Shown: piece after piece, positions 5,573 through 9,523 of the stretch
Numbering within the stretch: position 1 is the first letter of the stretch
Layout of the letters: the number at the start of each line of letters is the position of its first letter
Assembly (NCBI GenBank): GCA_964594065.1
Contig: CAZQKX010000106.1
Span: 1-9,523 of the forward strand
DNA: 9,523 nucleotides
Origin: 4572-13 sp964594065
GTDB lineage: Bacteria; Planctomycetota; Phycisphaerae; Sedimentisphaerales; Anaerohalosphaeraceae
Direction of reading: 5' to 3'
The notes under the pieces: model-generated
Told to the model about the DNA's origin: nothing
What the model saw: the letters and a program-made list of their open reading frames with translations, nothing else
Database searches by the model: none
Translations under genes and position numbers: made by a program

Positions 5573-6436
5573 ATGAGAATATCATTCGCCATAATGATAG
5601 CTTTCTTATTGCTGTCAATGCCGTCACCCGGTGGAGTCATCTGGGAAGATACTTTTAGTGATCCAAATCTCGATACGAGTATTTGGATTCCAGAAGAGGG
5701 GGGGCACGGATGGGGTAATGGTGAACTACAGTATTATACAAATCGCATCAATGGTGCCAGTGGTGCGAATGCTTACATCGAAGACAGTAAGCTTGTGATC
5801 GAGGCACGTCGTGAGGATTACGGCGAAAAACAATTTACATCGGCCCGGTTGAGCACCAAGGATTCTGTGACCTTTAAATACGGTACGCTGGAAGCGCGTA
5901 TTAAGATGCCGAATCTGGCCAATGGTCTCTGGCCGGCTTTCTGGTTGTTGGGTTCCAGCATTGATTCAGTCGGTTGGCCGGCATGCGGTGAGTTGGATAT
6001 TATGGAGATGGGATCTGCGGATGCAGTCAGCGAAGGTGTAGTAAACCGCAAAGTGACCGCTGCGGCACACTGGGAAAGCAGCGACAAGACTGCTGATTAC
6101 GATGGTCATACATCCATCCCAATGGCGGCCTCGAACGACTACCATCTGTTTAAACTGACATGGACACCCTCTCTAATCACGGCTTATCTTAATGGAAAAA
6201 CATTCTGGCAGTTTGATATCAGCGGGGGGGCCGGATCTGACCTGGAAGAATATCACAAGCCGATGTTCATCACACTGAATTTGGCTGTTGGCGGATGGAA
6301 CTATGTCAAGATAACCGATCCCAATGATATCACCGCACCCATGCCGGCGAAGATGTATGTTGATTGGATTCGCCTCAGCGATAATAAATGGACGGAATAT
6401 TTTAAAGTGAACGACAAGTCGGACAAAAAGAATTAG
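5573..6436 (+). CDS. Secreted GH16 endo-beta-glucanase (laminarinase-like), catalytic domain only
   Basis: 287 residues from ATG 5573; an in-frame TTG at 5570 is a less likely start. The ribosome-binding site is weak (GAAAGA). A signal peptide, MRISFAIMIAFLLLSMPSPGG, directs export. The rest is one GH16 jelly-roll domain that hydrolyses internal beta-1,3 (or mixed-linkage) glucan bonds with retention. The catalytic motif is G-E140-L-D142-I-M-E145, with Glu140 as nucleophile, Asp142 as helper and Glu145 as acid/base; the extra Met is the beta-bulge form typical of laminarinases. Upstream are GHGWGNGELQYYTNR and GLWPAFWLL, and downstream NLAVGGWNYVKITDP. It is closely similar to the third GH16 gene across the whole domain but stops after NKWTEYF with a short Lys-rich tail instead of accessory modules. 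It is the first gene of the cluster; the next starts 20 nt after its stop. Family assignment is firm; the exact substrate is inferred. Confidence 0.95.
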   Translation: MRISFAIMIAFLLLSMPSPGGVIWEDTFSDPNLDTSIWIPEEGGHGWGNGELQYYTNRINGASGANAYIEDSKLVIEARREDYGEKQFTSARLSTKDSVTFKYGTLEARIKMPNLANGLWPAFWLLGSSIDSVGWPACGELDIMEMGSADAVSEGVVNRKVTAAAHWESSDKTADYDGHTSIPMAASNDYHLFKLTWTPSLITAYLNGKTFWQFDISGGAGSDLEEYHKPMFITLNLAVGGWNYVKITDPNDITAPMPAKMYVDWIRLSDNKWTEYFKVNDKSDKKN

Positions 6437-6456
6437 ACGGGTATTGGGAGTTTTTA

Positions 6457-7926
6457 ATGAATATGTCAAATAAATGGATGATTATCATTGTATTGTCAAC
6501 CTCATTTTCCGCTTTAGCGCAGAATCTGCTTGTAAATGGGGATTTTGAAAGCGGCACCATTAAGGGACATTTTGCTAATGGTTATCCTGATGGCTGGAGT
6601 GGGTGGAATCCCAATGGCTGGCATCACTCGGACTCCGGTTACAAACGCGGCAGTTACGGTATCGCGATATGGGATAATGATACCGGATGCATTCAAGTTG
6701 TTGACGCTTCACCGGGAGAGCAATTCGATATTTCCGGTGAAATGATCTATCATTCTACTGAAGTTCTGGTAAATAAAAATGCCATCATCAAGATTGAGTT
6801 CTGGAATAGTCCTCATCCAACGGGCTCTAAATTAACAGAAATGCAAATTGGTACCTTGATGCCATCACATTCAGCCGGGACATGGTATACATTTTCTGAT
6901 ACGGTAACTTCTCCAGCCAATACAACAGAAGCCCGGGTGATCTGCCAGACAGTATCGACTGGCGGCACTTCAACAGGGAAAGCTTATTGGGATAACATTT
7001 TATTGGAATCTGAACATCGAATCAATAGTCCTGATTATGATGAGAACCTTAGGGTTGATCTCTTGGACTTTGTGAAACTGGCTGGTGTATGGAATCAAAC
7101 GTCCAGCGATTATAACTTAGCGGGGCTGAATACTATTGACATGGAAGATTTGGCTGTATTTTGCAGTGCGTGGAACCCTTCGACAGATCCCTATCCTGGT
7201 TATGAGCTTGTCTGGTCGGATGAGTTTGATGGACCCAATATCGACATGTCAAATTGGAATTTTGAAACCGGCGGAAACTGGTATAATAATGAAATCCAGT
7301 ATTACACAAGCAGACCTGAAAATGCCCGGATCGAAAACGGAAATCTTGTCATCGAGGCAAGGGAAGAGGTCTATGGCAATCGAAATCACACCTCTGCCCG
7401 TATGACGACTGAAAATAAGCAATTCTGGACCTATGGCAGAATGGAAGCAAGGATTAAGCTTCCTTCGACACAGGGAGTTTGGCCGGCATTCTGGATGATG
7501 CCGAACAATACCAGCTCCGGGTGGCCCCAGGGTGGAGAGATTGATATCATGGAAGCGATCAATGTTCCTATATGGGTGAAGAGCTCACTTCACTTCGGAG
7601 ACACCGATCCTTATGAACATAATTCAGCGGGGACTGCTAATTATTACCTTCCGGGCGGAGGAAGTTTTGCTGATGATTTCCATGTATATGGTATGGAGTG
7701 GGAACCCTACCTATTTAAATTCTATGTCGATGGGATTCAAATTGGTAGTTTAGACAGTTGGTGGAGCGATGAGGGCGAATTTCCTGCGCCGTTTAATAAA
7801 GACTTCTTCTTCATATTAAATGTAGCAGTCGGCGGAGATTGGCCGGGTGATCCGGACTCCGGTACATCTGTCTTCCCGCAGCAGATGCTGGTTGACTGGG
7901 TAAGAGTCTATCAAATGATACCTTAA
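6457..7926 (+). CDS. Secreted multidomain GH16 laminarinase: CBM, dockerin-like, GH16
   Basis: 489 residues. ATG 6457 has GGGAG (6446-6450) at 6-nt spacing. The signal peptide ends near SALA-Q (residue 21). Residues 22-184 form a CenC-like (CBM4/9-type) beta-sandwich: NLLVNGDFESG at the start and AYWDNILLE at the end. Residues 191-240 are dockerin-like, with two helix-loop motifs ending in VW212 and AW239. The first calcium loop is good (D193, D195, N197, D204); the second is degenerate (N220, A222, L224, D231). Residues 246-489 are GH16, with catalytic G-E361-I-D363-I-M-E366, VWPAFWMMP before it and NVAVGGDWPGDPDSGTSVFP after it, a classical laminarinase pattern. The substrate is probably beta-1,3-glucan, bound by the N-terminal module. 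An internal dockerin-like segment is unusual, because it is normally terminal. It is more distant from the two flanking GH16 proteins than they are from each other. Confidence 0.95.
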   Translation: MNMSNKWMIIIVLSTSFSALAQNLLVNGDFESGTIKGHFANGYPDGWSGWNPNGWHHSDSGYKRGSYGIAIWDNDTGCIQVVDASPGEQFDISGEMIYHSTEVLVNKNAIIKIEFWNSPHPTGSKLTEMQIGTLMPSHSAGTWYTFSDTVTSPANTTEARVICQTVSTGGTSTGKAYWDNILLESEHRINSPDYDENLRVDLLDFVKLAGVWNQTSSDYNLAGLNTIDMEDLAVFCSAWNPSTDPYPGYELVWSDEFDGPNIDMSNWNFETGGNWYNNEIQYYTSRPENARIENGNLVIEAREEVYGNRNHTSARMTTENKQFWTYGRMEARIKLPSTQGVWPAFWMMPNNTSSGWPQGGEIDIMEAINVPIWVKSSLHFGDTDPYEHNSAGTANYYLPGGGSFADDFHVYGMEWEPYLFKFYVDGIQIGSLDSWWSDEGEFPAPFNKDFFFILNVAVGGDWPGDPDSGTSVFPQQMLVDWVRVYQMIP

Positions 7927-7957
7927 TATTATAACATTTTTATAACAAAAGGACAGG

Positions 7958-9523
7958 ATGATGAAAAAAGCACTTTTAACCTTGGTAGCATTTTTTTTTG
8001 TGTGCGGCTCTGTTCATGCGGCTGTTGTGTGGTCAGATGAATTTGACGGTCCATACATCGATACCGACACCTGGACATGGGATGTAGGCGGACATGGTTT
8101 TGGCAACGGCCAGTTGGAATATAACACCGCCCGTCGAGAAAATTCTTATATCGAAAATGGCAGTCTGGTCCTTGAAGCACGTCGCGAAAACTATTTCGAC
8201 AATTCATTCACGTCAGCACGAATGCTGACACAAGGACGATTCGCTTTTAAGTACGGTACGCTTGAAGCAAGGATAAAGCTTCCTGACACGGCAGATGGTT
8301 TATGGCCTGCGTTCTGGCTGCTGGGCAATAATTTCCCCGGAATTGATTGGCCGGATTGCGGTGAGATGGACATCCTCGAATCAGGCTCGGCGGCCGGTAT
8401 TACCGAAGGCACTCAAAACGAAAAGATCAACTGCGCCATACACTTCTCGGATGCGGCCGATGAATATGGTATGGATGATTCGTGGATTAATGCTTCTGAC
8501 CTGATTCCTGATCTTGTTGACCTTAGTCAGGATTACCATCGGTATAAAATAGAATGGACACCTACGAATTTGAAATTTTTCCTTAACGATGTTCAATACG
8601 GCGAATGGGATATCACGCCTGCTTATCTTGCCGAGTTTCATCAGCCTTGCTTTCCGATCCTGAATATTGCTATCGGCGGCTGGAACTATGTGCAAATAAA
8701 TGATCCTGCCGGGATAACGGCTCCGTTCCCTGCGCAGATGAAAGTTGACTGGATCCGCCTTGAGGACAATGCATTTACGGAAGTCTATCTTGGTGCTGAT
8801 GCCGAGGAAACTGATAACTTCGGCGTTTTCATGGAAACAACGCCTGTCAATAATGCACTTGTTTATGGGGATGATACGGATCCGGGGTTTGTATACGGAG
8901 CGGAGGCGGCCGTGTACCCATGGAACAATATGACCGAGGCAACGCCAACGACTCATTCTGAGGGAACTGAGTCCTGGTCGTTCGATATTGCCGGTGGCGA
9001 CTGGTTTGGAATGGGAATCTTTCTTCCCAATTTCCGCAATATGAAAAACTACTCTGATGGTTTCCTGCACTTTGACATGAAGACCACCTCAACCGCCGCT
9101 ATGAAAGTTGGCATTAAAAGTTCGCGAGGCGGCGAATTCTTTCTTCCCATCGGTGACGAAACAGCCGAGTTTGGTTTTGCTCGTGATGGGCAATGGCACT
9201 CGGTGAGTATTCTGCTCAACAGATTCGCAAATATTGACTTTCAAACGGTCCATCAAATGTTCATGGTCGCAGGCGACCCTCCCGCTTCTGCAATGAACTT
9301 GTCGATCGACAATGTGTGGTGGGAACCAAGCGCAGCAAGGCCAACGCCTGAAAATGGTAATTTTGGCGTCTACACCGAAGCGTCCACCAACAAGGATGCC
9401 GGAGAATTTGTGCTCGGCACTGACGGCGACTTTTTTGTCTGGGAAAACACGCTTGATCCTGCTACACAAACTCCATATGAGGGTAGCGAGAGCATGAGTT
9501 TTACATCGGCAGCGGGCTTGACC
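7958..9523 (+). CDS. Secreted GH16 laminarinase-like enzyme with tandem C-terminal modules (3' end outside window)
   Basis: 522 residues visible, open to the last base. There are two adjacent ATGs, 7958 and 7961; AAGGA (7949-7953) is better spaced for 7961, and numbering here is from 7958. The signal peptide MMKKALLTLVAFFFVCGSVHA is probably cleaved before AVVWSDEF. GH16 covers about 22-278, with GHGFGNGQLEYNT, GLWPAFWLLG, the catalytic motif G-E136-M-D138-I-L-E141, and NIAIGGWNYVQINDP. Residues 287-457 are a beta-rich module from NFGVFMETTP to IDNVWWEP. A second copy starts at 468 (NFGVYTEAS, then FVWENTLDP) and is cut by the window end. The modules resemble accessory domains I recall on planctomycete and Bacteroidetes glycosidases, perhaps related to the ExoP C-terminal galactose-binding-like fold; a binding role is inferred. 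The gene begins 31 nt after the preceding GH16 gene and is probably in the same operon. Confidence 0.95.
   Translation, partial: MMKKALLTLVAFFFVCGSVHAAVVWSDEFDGPYIDTDTWTWDVGGHGFGNGQLEYNTARRENSYIENGSLVLEARRENYFDNSFTSARMLTQGRFAFKYGTLEARIKLPDTADGLWPAFWLLGNNFPGIDWPDCGEMDILESGSAAGITEGTQNEKINCAIHFSDAADEYGMDDSWINASDLIPDLVDLSQDYHRYKIEWTPTNLKFFLNDVQYGEWDITPAYLAEFHQPCFPILNIAIGGWNYVQINDPAGITAPFPAQMKVDWIRLEDNAFTEVYLGADAEETDNFGVFMETTPVNNALVYGDDTDPGFVYGAEAAVYPWNNMTEATPTTHSEGTESWSFDIAGGDWFGMGIFLPNFRNMKNYSDGFLHFDMKTTSTAAMKVGIKSSRGGEFFLPIGDETAEFGFARDGQWHSVSILLNRFANIDFQTVHQMFMVAGDPPASAMNLSIDNVWWEPSAARPTPENGNFGVYTEASTNKDAGEFVLGTDGDFFVWENTLDPATQTPYEGSESMSFTSAAGLT

Noticed and set aside
8381..9070. 229-codon minus-strand open frame within the third GH16 gene
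   Set aside because: It lies fully antisense to a well-supported GH16 coding region and has no recognisable domain.
1..9523. CRISPR arrays, complete insertion sequences, anti-phage systems, riboswitches
   Set aside because: No regularly spaced repeats, transposase genes with terminal repeats, defence genes or recognisable riboswitch cores were seen.

Overview
The window looks like a chromosomal segment from a Planctomycetota bacterium, probably of the Phycisphaerae/Sedimentisphaerales type. This is inferred from the style of the genes: dockerin-like paired 'D-x-(D/T)-x-(N/D)...AxxW' motifs attached to secreted glycosidases, the style of the MurJ sequence, and an integrase of a type I associate with planctomycetes. 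No rRNA or other firm taxonomic marker is present.

Left part (1-4091), apparently core genome, all on the + strand: the 3' end of murJ (lipid II flippase); a near-consensus sigma-70 promoter driving a large secreted TPR/HEAT-repeat protein of unknown function; a 57-residue 2[4Fe-4S] ferredoxin; a tRNA-Glu(UUC) 13 nt further on; and a clean intrinsic terminator.

Middle part (about 4020-5570), a decayed mobile-element junction. A tyrosine-recombinase (integrase) pseudogene lies antisense to the tRNA. Its reading frame runs through the terminator and ends inside the tRNA, so its last dozen codons are the antisense of the tRNA. It is frameshifted near 4433 and lacks its N-terminal half. At about 4657 it appears to be joined to a short stretch resembling the N-terminus of a serine recombinase. 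About 330 nt of AT-rich, gene-poor DNA follow. Next is a small minus-strand lipoprotein with a dockerin-like tail that ends in a stop where this motif family normally has Trp. This is the usual layout of an island inserted at a tRNA 3' end.

Right part (5412-9523), a polysaccharide-degradation cluster. A divergent promoter region, with an 8-bp perfect inverted repeat at the predicted transcription start, separates the lipoprotein gene from three consecutive + strand GH16 glycoside hydrolase genes (probably beta-1,3-glucanase/laminarinase). The first is a bare catalytic domain. The second has a CenC-like carbohydrate-binding module, an internal dockerin-like segment and a GH16 domain. The third has a GH16 domain followed by at least two tandem non-catalytic modules, and runs off the window end. 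The three enzymes are exported and likely act together on an extracellular beta-glucan, with different targeting modules. Whether they are cargo of the tRNA-Glu island depends on finding the second attachment site, which is not in this window.
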